Shown here one piece after another: positions 1 through 7,890 of a stretch of DNA of 15,736 bases (its first letter is position 1; every line of letters starts with the position of its first letter). The DNA is from JABDJZ01 sp047611125 (GTDB lineage: Bacteria > Bacteroidota > Rhodothermia > Rhodothermales > UBA10348). Location of the stretch: positions 1-15,736 of the forward strand of contig JBLFXH010000053.1 in the NCBI GenBank assembly GCA_047611125.1, read 5' to 3'. The notes beneath the pieces were generated by a model, which worked only from the letters and a program-made list of their open reading frames with translations, had not been told where the DNA came from and ran no database searches. The position numbers were made by a program, and so were the translations under genes.

Positions 1-129
1 GAGCAAGCTACGTTTCTTGGGGGATCCAGCACCCACACTTGACCATGTAGACTGCCAACCTTGAGCCTCGGGTACCGGCTCTGAATTCGTTGCGGACCCG
101 GAACGAGGGGTGACCGTTTGCTCACCCCG

Positions 130-2304
130 ATGAAAAGCGCGAATCTCTACACCCTCCTCCTGACTCTAGTCTTGGCACCTTCTGTCCTTGCCCAACAATC
201 CACAGAATGGGTCAAGGTAGGGGGCCCGTTTGGAGGCAGCGTTAGGTGGGTGGAGGCTTCCCCAAATGGCGATCTCTGGATTGAGGTGAGCGGGCTTCTC
301 GCCCGGTCTTTCGACACGGGCCTCACGTGGGCAGTGGAGCGAGAAACCGGGCCGGGGTTCGATACCATGGTGTTTGCGGGTCTCGATACCATTATCACCA
401 GCGACAATGTCTCTCTTGACGGCGGCCGGACCTGGCGTAGAACCGGCCTGCCGGACTCCGTAATTGCCGGAGATCTTGTATTCCACGCTACCTCGAACTC
501 CGTACTTGTAGCTGGGCGGGAAGCTCTCTGGCGGTCTGAGGATCTGGGGGTCACCTTCGATGCCGATCGCGATCAGCGGTTCAGAACACTGACTGCCCTG
601 GACGACGGGACGCTCGTGGGGACTTACCGGGACGATTCGGTCTACCTGGCCCGCTCAATCGACGGTGGAAAAACTTGGAAGCCGGAGCTCTTGGCAGCGG
701 GTCCCGGAGAACCTTCCTTCTGGAGGGGATATCGGCCCACCGGCCGTCCATGGCAGGATTCAACAGGCCTATACGTCACCGGAACTGGCGGCCCCTGGGT
801 GACCCCGTATTTCCGATCCGCAGACTCGGGAGAAACATGGACAATCCACCGCAATGGGTGCCGGATCGACGAGTTCTACGGCCCAGATCATGAGGGTCGT
901 CTCATGGCGCGCGGTGGCGGCAAGCTCGTGCAGGTCTCGTCCGGCGGAGCCTGTCAGCAACCGTACGGGGAACGCGGCATCTCGGACGCGGCCATGCTCC
1001 CCGGGGGACATCTGGTCACTCTCGCAGGCGGTTCCCTTTCAGTCAAGACTGACCAGGGAAATGAATGGCACAGCCTCCCTTTGGTTGGCGTTTCCGCAAC
1101 CAAGATGCAGGCGATTACCCCAGATCCGCGGGTTGGACGCTGGTGGGTAGGCACGTCGAATTCGGGTGCGTTCAAATCCGACGACGGCGGTATTTCGTGG
1201 AATATGGTTGGCTTCGCCGACTCTGTAATATCCGATATCGCTGTCGGTTCAGATCCGGATGACATTTGGCTAGCCACTAAATGGGCGGGGCTATTTAGCA
1301 GCCGGGACGCAGGACAGACCTGGGACTTTCGTCCGAACTCCGCCTTGTGCGGAGAGCGCGACTACGACATCCTGCTCGACATAGCCTACCTCGAGGCTAG
1401 CGGTACCCTGGTTGGTAGCTGGGATCACTGCAACCTGTTCAGTAGTGACGATGGAGGCCAGAGTTGGATCGGGCTGGGCGCTCCGACTCGTTCCCGCGTG
1501 GATCCCCCCATCTGGGCTAGCCACCTCGGCGACGACGGATCCGTTTTGGCAAGCATGCTCTACCCCCTCGACAATGATTGGGAAATTCTGCGTCGCAGGC
1601 CGGGCGATGGAATCTGGGAGAGGGTCGGCGACAAGCTCCCCCAGCCGGCGCTTCTCGTTTTCGAGGACAGTCGAGGCAAGGTCTGGGCCGGCCTGACCTC
1701 TCCGGGCAGTTCTCCTTATGCCGAGCCACGCCTGGCGCGGACGGAAGGAGGGTTGTACAGCAGCGAGGCGCCTGATACGACGTGGACCCTCCGAGCCCTG
1801 ACTGGACGAATTCCCCAGGACATGATCGAAACGCCGGATGGCACTCTATGGCTTGCCGACAGTGGAGGTGTTAGCCGTTCCGTGGATGGAGGTGAGACCT
1901 GGGCGGGCGCCAGCCAGGGGCTGTCTGAACCCTGTGTCCACACGCTGGCCTGGGACCCATTCTGGCGTGAGGTACTGGCTGGGACGTGCCACGATGGCAT
2001 GTACACGCTGGCACTTCCCACGACCATCGACATCACGGAGGTACCTGTTTCTGCGGTCCTCCGAGTTTCGGCATTTCCGAATCCATTCTCTCATGAGCTT
2101 GGATTGGAGTTGGAGGGACTCTCCGGGGAGACCAGGATCGAACTGTTCGATGTGCTCGGGAGGCGAGTCCTCATTCGGTGGCTTCGGCCGGACGCCAGGC
2201 GTCAGTCAATCGAGACGTCCAGTTTGGCGCCGGGCCTGTACATCTACCGGGTCACGTCAGGAGCTGGAGTCAGCCGCGGGGCCGTCGTTAGGAGAGGTCG
2301 ATAA
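130..2304 (+). CDS. Secreted Asp-box (BNR) beta-propeller protein with T9SS type-A sorting domain
   Basis: The predicted protein has 724 residues. It starts with a classic signal peptide (residues 1-21, cut likely VLA|QQ), so it is exported to the periplasm and then handled by the type IX secretion system. The body carries about ten Asp-box motifs of the S-x-D-x-G-x-T-W type, including SLDGGRTW, SIDGGKTW, SADSGETW, SDDGGISW, SRDAGQTW and SVDGGETW. They are spaced as in sialidase/sortilin-like propellers. The last ~75 residues form a T9SS type-A sorting domain (FPNPF, then LFDVLGRRV, then LAPGLYIYRV). I chose ATG 130 because it directly precedes the signal peptide. An in-frame TTG at 118, seven bases after GAGGGG, is an alternative that adds four residues. 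No sialidase catalytic set (Arg triad, Tyr/Glu) could be assigned, so binding or structural roles are as likely as hydrolysis. The ligand is unknown. Confidence 0.9.
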   Translation: MKSANLYTLLLTLVLAPSVLAQQSTEWVKVGGPFGGSVRWVEASPNGDLWIEVSGLLARSFDTGLTWAVERETGPGFDTMVFAGLDTIITSDNVSLDGGRTWRRTGLPDSVIAGDLVFHATSNSVLVAGREALWRSEDLGVTFDADRDQRFRTLTALDDGTLVGTYRDDSVYLARSIDGGKTWKPELLAAGPGEPSFWRGYRPTGRPWQDSTGLYVTGTGGPWVTPYFRSADSGETWTIHRNGCRIDEFYGPDHEGRLMARGGGKLVQVSSGGACQQPYGERGISDAAMLPGGHLVTLAGGSLSVKTDQGNEWHSLPLVGVSATKMQAITPDPRVGRWWVGTSNSGAFKSDDGGISWNMVGFADSVISDIAVGSDPDDIWLATKWAGLFSSRDAGQTWDFRPNSALCGERDYDILLDIAYLEASGTLVGSWDHCNLFSSDDGGQSWIGLGAPTRSRVDPPIWASHLGDDGSVLASMLYPLDNDWEILRRRPGDGIWERVGDKLPQPALLVFEDSRGKVWAGLTSPGSSPYAEPRLARTEGGLYSSEAPDTTWTLRALTGRIPQDMIETPDGTLWLADSGGVSRSVDGGETWAGASQGLSEPCVHTLAWDPFWREVLAGTCHDGMYTLALPTTIDITEVPVSAVLRVSAFPNPFSHELGLELEGLSGETRIELFDVLGRRVLIRWLRPDARRQSIETSSLAPGLYIYRVTSGAGVSRGAVVRRGR

Positions 2305-2485
2305 TCAGCACTTAGCCGCGGTAGGTGGCCACGGGAGGGCCCCGCGGCCCGTTCTTCGCACGCTGTTCAGTGACCGTAAATCCGAAGAACCGGACTCACT
2401 CGAGCAGGAGATCGACGCCCTGAGGACAATGCTTCAAACTCCAGATGTTCTCCCATCGGATGACGTGGGCAACAACACGTATTCA

Positions 2486-2659
2486 TTTGGCCGGTACTTC
2501 CAGGCGACCAACCCGTCCTTTGCGAAGGTCGCTCATCAGTGCGGCGCAATGGGATTGATTGTAACCGATCCTAGCCAACTTGAGGACCGGATGCGGGCCG
2601 CGCTTGACCATAACGGGCCGGCCTTGGTAGAGGTCGTGACCGATGCCCTTTTAATTTGA
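2486..2659 (+). pseudogene. C-terminal remnant of a thiamine-diphosphate-dependent enzyme
   Basis: The frame ending at the TGA of 2657-2659 encodes FGRYFQATNPSFAKVAHQ, then GLIVTDPSQLED, then GPALVEVVTD. This is the pattern of the extreme C-terminal part of the TPP-enzyme C domain in pyruvate oxidase/acetolactate synthase-like proteins (xFAKVAExxGAxGxRVxxPxELxxALxxALxxxGPxLxxVVxD). Only about 57 codons resemble the family. The PYR domain, the middle domain and the GDG...N cofactor motif are all absent. The open frame continues upstream without a stop through 2305-2485, but that part is not recognisable and has no convincing start. The match also stops right after VVTD, where family members normally continue. 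I infer a decayed gene fragment. The family assignment rests on motif memory and has not been checked by alignment. Confidence 0.6.
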
Positions 2660-2670
2660 GCGGTGACACC

Positions 2671-3444
2671 ATGATGAGTTGGAGTAATTTGAGTGGCGTC
2701 GGAAAGGCGGAATTGCGGGCGACCCGCGTTGAACTGCATTGGTTGTCTCAAGCTGCAGCCCTTTACGCCCTTGCTGTCCTACCAAAAGAGGAAGACTGGA
2801 CCCACTATGCCCTGCGTTGGGACGGAAGCCTCCAGAGAATGGTTACCGCCGATGGGGTGGTTGCCATCAACCTGACTCTGGGTACAATTGAGCTTGACAG
2901 CGAGGAATTGGATCCACGCGGGATGACCCTGCCCGAGGTGCTGGAGTGGTTGAGCGCTGCGGTCGGAATAGAGGGCCTGAATCAGGCGGACCTACCGCAC
3001 GAGATGCCTGCCCACCCGCTCGGAGAGGGCGGGGCTTTCGCGCTGACGGATGGCCGGGCGATGAGCGAATTGTGCGGTTGGTATGGTGCGGCCGCAGAGA
3101 TCATCGACAACCACGGGGAGGTACACATCTGGACTCACCACTTTGACATAGCGACCGTTACCTACCGTGGAGAGGAGGGACGGCAAGTACTGGCAGGATT
3201 GTCGCCGGGCGATGCTGACTATAGTGAGCCGTACTTCTACGTGACACCATGGCCTCATCCGGATGAGGGCGACCTACGTGGACTGCCATCCGGGCACTGG
3301 CACACCAAAGGTTGGATCGGGGCGATTCTGACCGGCTCGGAGTTGGATGTCCACAGAGACAAGAAGGCAGCGGCAGCCCTTTTTGTGGCAGAGGCGATTC
3401 GGGTCTCAACGGAACTCGTGAGCACGAAGGGCTCAGTCTCCTAA
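2671..3444 (+). CDS. Conserved protein of unknown function (HHFDIAT / GDxxYxEPYxYVTPWP family)
   Basis: The predicted soluble protein has 257 residues and no signal peptide or membrane segment. I recall similar bacterial hypothetical proteins sharing three blocks but know no assigned function. The blocks are HHFDIAT (from about residue 156), SPGDADYSEPYFYVTPWP (from about 178) and GHWHTKGW (about 209-216). The N-terminal half has the layout of a helical region (residues about 10-40) followed by a strand-like W-D-G-S-L-x-R segment. The density of conserved His, Asp and Glu could mean a metal or active site, but that is inference only. Start: ATG 2671 (or the adjacent ATG 2674). An in-frame TTG at 2656 overlaps the stop of the preceding TPP-enzyme fragment and is less likely. 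It is not obviously in an operon with intact neighbours. Confidence 0.75.
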   Translation: MMSWSNLSGVGKAELRATRVELHWLSQAAALYALAVLPKEEDWTHYALRWDGSLQRMVTADGVVAINLTLGTIELDSEELDPRGMTLPEVLEWLSAAVGIEGLNQADLPHEMPAHPLGEGGAFALTDGRAMSELCGWYGAAAEIIDNHGEVHIWTHHFDIATVTYRGEEGRQVLAGLSPGDADYSEPYFYVTPWPHPDEGDLRGLPSGHWHTKGWIGAILTGSELDVHRDKKAAAALFVAEAIRVSTELVSTKGSVS

Positions 3445-3721
3445 AACAGCTTATTACTCAATGTCCGAACACACGCCTGAACGAGGATTCGACCTTCTCA
3501 TCCATCCGTCCACGAACAAACCGGCGGCCTAGCAAGATTGTTCGGCAGCAAAGGGCTTCCCCAGGCGCGCCTGTATCCGCAAGTCAATCGGTTTGGGGCT
3601 GAGGCTGAGGGGGCAGCCATCCGACTGGCGACTGTACTGCCTTGTCATCTCTTTGGCGATATTCGACATTGGAGGAAGCTCGCTCTCGCCTACATCGTGC
3701 CCTGAAGGCCGTACACACCCT
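3445..3721. other. Intergenic gap with possible degenerate reading frames
   Basis: No complete gene is visible in these 277 bases. A short frame opens at ATG 3461 and stops at 3530-3532 (MSEHTPERGFDLLIHP and seven more residues). Reading then stays open in another frame from about 3526 to the TGA at 3703-3705 (including LFGSKGLPQARLYPQVNRFG). The two could be one gene broken by a frameshift, but I do not recognise a family. TCTCTTTG at 3648-3655 differs by one base from the TAnnTTTG promoter element and lies 66 bases before the next gene. None of this is strong evidence. Confidence 0.25.
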
Positions 3722-5308
3722 GTGAACAAGCTCGCACTCATCTCGGTTGCCGCCGTTCTGGCGGCCAGTCCAGCCACTGCCCAAAGAACAGTCGGCACGT
3801 GGAATAGTGTCGCGAACTGTGAGCCCGCTCAGGCTGAGTCCGTAGATTTTGAGATTGGAAACATGCGGACCCCGGTCCGCAACGATGGTCTCCTGTTTTG
3901 GTCCCCGGGCGGATCTGGCCTTGAAGTGCCAAGCGGGTCCGGCAATTACGCCATCTGGCGCGGTTTCTTGCAGATTGCTGGCATTCGCGACGGCGACACG
4001 TTGGCGGTCGCTGGCACCCATACCGATGCGTCGTGGTGGCCAGGAGGCATCCCAGCGACAAAGTCTTCCTGCGCCAACGCAGATCAGTTGGTTGAGCACC
4101 GTTTCAGCGCCGACAGAAGGCAACAGCAGGAGGCCACGACCCAGTGGGGTCACGCATATGGTGCGCCGGTCCTAGATGGTGATGGTGATCCCTCGAATTT
4201 CGACCCGGATGCGGGCGACCGCGCCATCGCCTTCGGTGACGCCATGGTCAACTGGGTAATGAACGACGTGGGGAACGCTCACGTTGGCACAATTCCATCA
4301 GGTCCAATGGGTCTCGAGGTACGAGGGACGGTGTTCGGTTTTGATTCACACGGAGTTATTTCTAATGCTCTCTTCCATCGGTTTGAGATCACCAATACCG
4401 GTCCGACAGCCCTTCGAGAGACGTACTTCGGGGTCCATGTGGACGCTGATCTAGGCAATTTCCGAGATGACCGAATCGCGATTGATTCCTCCCGTGGGCT
4501 CGGCTTCTTCTTTAACGGGGACAACGACGACGATGGCGGTTATGGCCTGGCGCCACCCGCCATTGGCATTCAGTTGCTCGAAGGTCCAGCGCCCGTGTGG
4601 ACTTCCTTCTTTCCGATCGAGTGCTCCGGCTGTCTGTACACCGGTCGACCGCGCGACCCACCCGGAGTGCACCGCAATCTCAGCGGTCACTGGTTGGATG
4701 GTCAGCCCTTCACCAGGGGCGCTCACGGCCGAAGTTGGACCGACCAACCCACCAGCCTTTTCTTTACGGGGGACCCCATCACAGGAGCCTATTGGTCAGA
4801 AGTCACTCCTACCATCCCTTTCTACGGGAGCATTGAGCCGGGCGATCGTCATGCCTATTTTGGCGTCGGACCGACAACGTTGGAAGCCGGACAGACCCAG
4901 GTATTCGTCTTCGCCGCTCTTTGGTCACGCGGTTCGGACAACCTGGATTCCATCCGCCAACTACGCGAAGATTCAGACTTTTTGGACTCGGCAAAGGACG
5001 CCATCCTGACACCAAGAGTCCTCCATTATGAAACGGCATCCGCGGCAGGTCTCGACCTCGCGGTCGGCGTGTTTCCCAATCCGGCCAGCACCGAGGTTTT
5101 CGCCGTATTTCGTCTTCCGGAATCGATGATGACCTCAGTGAAGGTGTACGACATCCTTGGCCGGGAAGTCAGCTCCCGAATCGGCGTACTCCCCCCTGGA
5201 GAAACCAAGCTCCGATTCTCAACGCGGCTCTGGTCGCCTGGACTGTACCTGCTCCGCCTAACGGCCGGCCAGACGTCGGGGATTCGCCGGATCGTGGTAG
5301 AGCATTGA
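3722..5308 (+). CDS. Secreted protein with T9SS type-A sorting domain
   Basis: The protein has 528 residues when started at GTG 3722, which directly precedes a good signal peptide (N-K-L, a hydrophobic core, cut ATA|Q after residue 20). The frame is open further upstream to 3593, but that extension would put the signal peptide inside the protein and is rejected. The body includes an Asp/Gly-rich segment, LDGDGDPSNFDPDAGD, and later FNGDNDDDGGYG, which resemble calcium-binding loops. The last ~80 residues are a type-A T9SS sorting domain (VFPNPAST, VKVYDILGREV, LWSPGLYLLRL). The rest resembles large secreted proteins of Bacteroidota/Rhodothermota with no known activity, and I cannot name an enzymatic domain. 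Export across the outer membrane followed by removal of the C-terminal domain is the expected fate from family knowledge. Confidence 0.88.
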   Translation: MNKLALISVAAVLAASPATAQRTVGTWNSVANCEPAQAESVDFEIGNMRTPVRNDGLLFWSPGGSGLEVPSGSGNYAIWRGFLQIAGIRDGDTLAVAGTHTDASWWPGGIPATKSSCANADQLVEHRFSADRRQQQEATTQWGHAYGAPVLDGDGDPSNFDPDAGDRAIAFGDAMVNWVMNDVGNAHVGTIPSGPMGLEVRGTVFGFDSHGVISNALFHRFEITNTGPTALRETYFGVHVDADLGNFRDDRIAIDSSRGLGFFFNGDNDDDGGYGLAPPAIGIQLLEGPAPVWTSFFPIECSGCLYTGRPRDPPGVHRNLSGHWLDGQPFTRGAHGRSWTDQPTSLFFTGDPITGAYWSEVTPTIPFYGSIEPGDRHAYFGVGPTTLEAGQTQVFVFAALWSRGSDNLDSIRQLREDSDFLDSAKDAILTPRVLHYETASAAGLDLAVGVFPNPASTEVFAVFRLPESMMTSVKVYDILGREVSSRIGVLPPGETKLRFSTRLWSPGLYLLRLTAGQTSGIRRIVVEH

Positions 5309-5388
5309 CGCTCAAGCCGGACCTGGAAGCAGAGGGCGTATCAGAAGCGGGTTGACGGAGGCTTGGCGTCCTTAGAAGATGATGTCGA

Positions 5389-5622
5389 GTGGACAAGCGC
5401 CTCTACCTAGAGGAGTGTGCTGTAGTGCGGCTCCTTCTGGAGCGCTTGAACACCTCCGATGAGGTGATGGAAGACGTTCGCAAAGACGCTGCCTATGAGA
5501 TGGCGCTCATCTCCTCCGCGCATTTTCCTAAACATCCAAGGGGTCACTATGGAAGTGCGAGGTCGCGCATTTGCCTGGGATTCATGTGCCGAGGGGATAG
5601 GCTGCCAAAACCTGGGAATTAG
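5389..5622 (+). CDS. Doubtful small ORF, unrecognised
   Basis: A 77-codon frame begins at GTG 5389. Its first ~50 residues look protein-like: LEECAVVRLLLERLNTS is compatible with an amphipathic helix, followed by DEVMEDVRKDAAYEMALIS. The tail is rich in Arg, Gly and Cys and less convincing. There is no clear ribosome binding site and no recognised family. It lies in the 378-base gap between a secreted-protein gene and the terminator of a minus-strand tRNA. It may be a remnant of a longer gene or a chance frame. The rest of the gap (5309-5388 and 5623-5642) shows nothing further. Confidence 0.2.
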   Translation: MDKRLYLEECAVVRLLLERLNTSDEVMEDVRKDAAYEMALISSAHFPKHPRGHYGSARSRICLGFMCRGDRLPKPGN

Positions 5623-5642
5623 TGCACCCATGATGTATCCCT

Positions 5643-5678
5643 AAAACAAAACTCCATGCAGTCCAGTGACTTACATGG
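5643..5678 (-). terminator. Rho-independent terminator of the tRNA-Ile gene
   Basis: Read on the minus strand, CCATG (5678-5674) and CATGG (5658-5654) form an outer 5-bp stem. AGTC (5671-5668) and GACT (5663-5660) form an inner 4-bp stem around a 4-base loop, with a small internal asymmetry between the two. The hairpin is followed by AGTTTTGTTTT, a U-rich tract in RNA. It starts 9 bases beyond the tRNA 3' end, which fits termination of a single-gene tRNA transcript. The stem is only moderately GC-rich, so efficiency is uncertain. Confidence 0.62.
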
Positions 5679-5686
5679 GGTTGTAG

Positions 5687-5759
5687 TGGGCCCGGTAGGG
5701 TTTGAACCTACGACCAATCGATTATGAGTCGACTGCTCTGACCGCTGAGCTACGGGCCC
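5687..5759 (-). tRNA. tRNA-Ile2 (anticodon CAT, lysidine-modified)
   Basis: The reverse complement folds into a 73-nt cloverleaf. The acceptor stem is GGGCCCG/CGGGCCC with discriminator A, the D-arm starts TAGCTCAG, the anticodon loop is CTCATAA (anticodon CAT), and the T-arm contains GGTTCAAACCC. CCA is not encoded (the next bases are CTA). CAT could mean elongator Met, initiator Met or Ile2. The body around the anticodon, AGCAGTCGACTCATAATCG and then TTGGTCG, closely resembles E. coli tRNA-Ile2. C4-G69 and C5-G68 are both present, as known for TilS recognition. I therefore call tRNA-Ile2, which reads AUA after C34 is converted to lysidine. The initiator is excluded because position 1 pairs with 72. 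Elongator Met remains the alternative. Confidence 0.85.
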
Positions 5760-5768
5760 GTAGCGTTG

Positions 5769-5776
5769 CAAAGATA
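5769..5776 (-). promoter_or_regulatory. Candidate -7 promoter element (TATCTTTG) for the tRNA
   Basis: On the minus strand the sequence is TATCTTTG, a full match to the Bacteroidota primary-sigma -7 consensus TAnnTTTG. It ends 9 bases before the first tRNA base, giving an almost leaderless precursor. I could not find a clear TTG -33 element at the usual 19-21 base spacing. The identical octamer occurs at the matching place upstream of the sigma-factor gene (12730-12737). Confidence 0.6.
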
Positions 5777-5894
5777 GGACGGCGGGAAGCCAGTCGGGCA
5801 GGGTTCAACGAATCTTGAGGATGCTGCTTCGCGCAGGCTTGCGTATCCCCACCCCCGCCACCTATGATTTAGGCCCACACAGCCTCAGATCGCC

Positions 5895-7889
5895 ATGTAT
5901 CGCCTCCCCGCTCTCCTCCTTGCACTCAGTCTTCTAGTCGCTCCCGCTCTCGCCCAGGAGTGGACGCCCGAGTTCGGGATGCAGTTCAAGAACGTAGGCA
6001 GCCCCGAAATCAGTCCGGACGGCTCGATGGTAGCCTATACCGTCTCCGAGGCGCTCATGGAGGGCGAGAAGTCCGAGTACCTCACTCACATCTGGATGGC
6101 AGCGGCGGACGGGTCCTGGAATCGACAGTTCACCTTCGGCGAGAAGTCCGCTACCAGCCCGTTGTTCTCCCCGGACGGACAATGGCTGGCGTTTTCCAGC
6201 AGTAGGTCAGACGATTCCCAGGTATGGGTGCTACCAGTCCACGGCGGCGAAGCCCAGCAACTGACCTCGCTGGACCAAGGCGTGGGCGGGTTCGCGTGGA
6301 GTCCCGATGGCTCGCGCATCGCGTTTACGGCCCAAGACGCAGAGACGGAGGACGAGAAGGCCCGCAAGAAGGAGAAACGGGACGTAATCCTGGTGGATCA
6401 GCAGTTCAAGTACAGCCACCTGTACACCGTCGATACCGACCCAGACACGGAAGACGAGCCGAAGCAGATCACGGCAGGAGAACTTGAGGTGACAGGATTC
6501 GACTGGTCGCCTGACGGGACAACCTTCGCTATCAGCCACGCCGCCGACCCGCGCATAAACAGTTCAATCACGCAGAATATCTCTGTAGTCCCGGCGGACA
6601 GCGGCTCGGTCACGACGCTCGTTGATTGGGAGGGCGCCGATCGCTCGCCCAGGTTTTCGCCAGATGGAGGCACCATCGCCTTCGTCAGCGATGGTGGACA
6701 GGTAGAACGGGTCGGCCTCGGAGACGTCTTCACGGTGCCGGCGGCAGGCGGTGAGCCAGCAGCCTTGGCTCACACCTTCAACCGAAGCGCCGGCCTCGTC
6801 GATTGGTCCGCAGATGGCAACGGAGTTCTGGTTGCCGAGTCCCGCCGCACCAACCGGGTACTCTACTATCTGCCAGCTGACGGCGGAGCTGCAGACTTGG
6901 TGATTCCCGAAGAGACCGTCGCTGGGGGATTCGTCCTGACGCCGGATCAGTCCCGGATGGCCTTCACGCTCCAGACTCCTGACACGCCTGCGGACCTGTA
7001 CATCACCGACCTGCCGGGCTGGGCACCTCGCCAACTCACCGAGGCCAACGCCCATCTCGACATCCCCCCAATGGGCGAGACCGAACTGCTGCACTGGACC
7101 TCTCCGGACGGCCTGGAAATCGAAGGCCTGCTTACGTACCCCATCGGATACACCTCAGGCGATGAGGTCCCGCTCATCCTTCAGGTCCACGGAGGCCCGG
7201 CCGGCGTCTTCTCCCGCACGTACACCGGCGGCCGCCAGCTCTACGCCACCCAGGTGTTCGCCCAACGCGGCTACGCTGTCCTGCGTCCAAATCCGAGAGG
7301 CTCAACCGGCTACGGCAAGGAGTTTCGATACGCAAACATCATGGACTGGGGCTACGGCGATTTCGAGGATCTGATGTCCGGAGTCGACCACGTCATCGAC
7401 ATGGGCGTCGCACATCCCGACAGTCTCCTCCTGATGGGCTGGAGTTACGGGGGCTACATGACGTCCTTCGCCGTCACGAAGACAGATCGATTCAAGGCCG
7501 CCTCCATGGGTGCCGGCTTGCCGAATCTGATCTCGATGACCACCACCACGGACATCCCCGACTACCTCACCGCGCACATGGGCGGCGAATTCTGGGATGA
7601 CTACGAGACGTACGAGAAGCACTCGGCCATGTACCACATCAAGAACGTGGTCACGCCCACGCAGGTGATCCATGGAGAGAATGACTTCCGGGTGCCTTTT
7701 ACCCAGGGTCAGGAGTTCTACGTTGCGCTCAGCAGGCGGGGCATCGCGACCGAAATGGTAGTCTATCCAAGGACGCCACACAGTCCCCGTGAGCCGAAGC
7801 TGCTCATGGACGTGACTCCGCGGATCCTGACGTGGTTCGAGAAAAACATGGAGCGTAAGCCCGCGTCTCCGGTGGTGGATACCGACTAG
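5895..7889 (+). CDS. Secreted S9-family serine peptidase (prolyl oligopeptidase / acylaminoacyl-peptidase type)
   Basis: The predicted enzyme has 664 residues and hydrolyses peptides, probably oligopeptides, in the periplasm or outside the cell. The signal peptide covers residues 1-20 (cut LAL|..., A-L-A|Q). The N-terminal half is a WD40/PD40-like beta-propeller with repeated SPDG motifs (SPDGSMVAYT, SPDGQWLAFS, SPDGSRIAFT, SPDGTTFAIS, SPDGGTIAFV). The C-terminal alpha/beta-hydrolase domain (from about residue 420) has QVHGGPAG for the oxyanion region, the nucleophile S517 in GWSYGGYM, D597 in GENDFRVPF and H629 in TPHSPREP. The triad is complete. Start ATG 5895 fits the signal peptide. The stop is one base before the next start, so it is very likely cotranscribed with the sulfatase. 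The subfamily (DPP IV-like or acylaminoacyl-peptidase) cannot be settled by eye. Confidence 0.95.
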   Translation: MYRLPALLLALSLLVAPALAQEWTPEFGMQFKNVGSPEISPDGSMVAYTVSEALMEGEKSEYLTHIWMAAADGSWNRQFTFGEKSATSPLFSPDGQWLAFSSSRSDDSQVWVLPVHGGEAQQLTSLDQGVGGFAWSPDGSRIAFTAQDAETEDEKARKKEKRDVILVDQQFKYSHLYTVDTDPDTEDEPKQITAGELEVTGFDWSPDGTTFAISHAADPRINSSITQNISVVPADSGSVTTLVDWEGADRSPRFSPDGGTIAFVSDGGQVERVGLGDVFTVPAAGGEPAALAHTFNRSAGLVDWSADGNGVLVAESRRTNRVLYYLPADGGAADLVIPEETVAGGFVLTPDQSRMAFTLQTPDTPADLYITDLPGWAPRQLTEANAHLDIPPMGETELLHWTSPDGLEIEGLLTYPIGYTSGDEVPLILQVHGGPAGVFSRTYTGGRQLYATQVFAQRGYAVLRPNPRGSTGYGKEFRYANIMDWGYGDFEDLMSGVDHVIDMGVAHPDSLLLMGWSYGGYMTSFAVTKTDRFKAASMGAGLPNLISMTTTTDIPDYLTAHMGGEFWDDYETYEKHSAMYHIKNVVTPTQVIHGENDFRVPFTQGQEFYVALSRRGIATEMVVYPRTPHSPREPKLLMDVTPRILTWFEKNMERKPASPVVDTD

Positions 7890-7890
7890 G

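Noticed and set aside
1..117. Possible tail of an upstream gene at the left edge
   Set aside because: All three plus frames stop within about 65 bases and none of the short peptides is recognisable.
1838..2485. Upstream part of the long frame that ends at 2659
   Set aside because: Up to 2304 it is a shadow of the T9SS propeller gene; 2305-2485 is open but unrecognisable and lacks a start. Only the final 57 codons resemble a known family.
3593..3721. N-terminal extension of the second T9SS protein
   Set aside because: It would bury a clear signal peptide 43 residues inside the protein; GTG 3722 is the better start.
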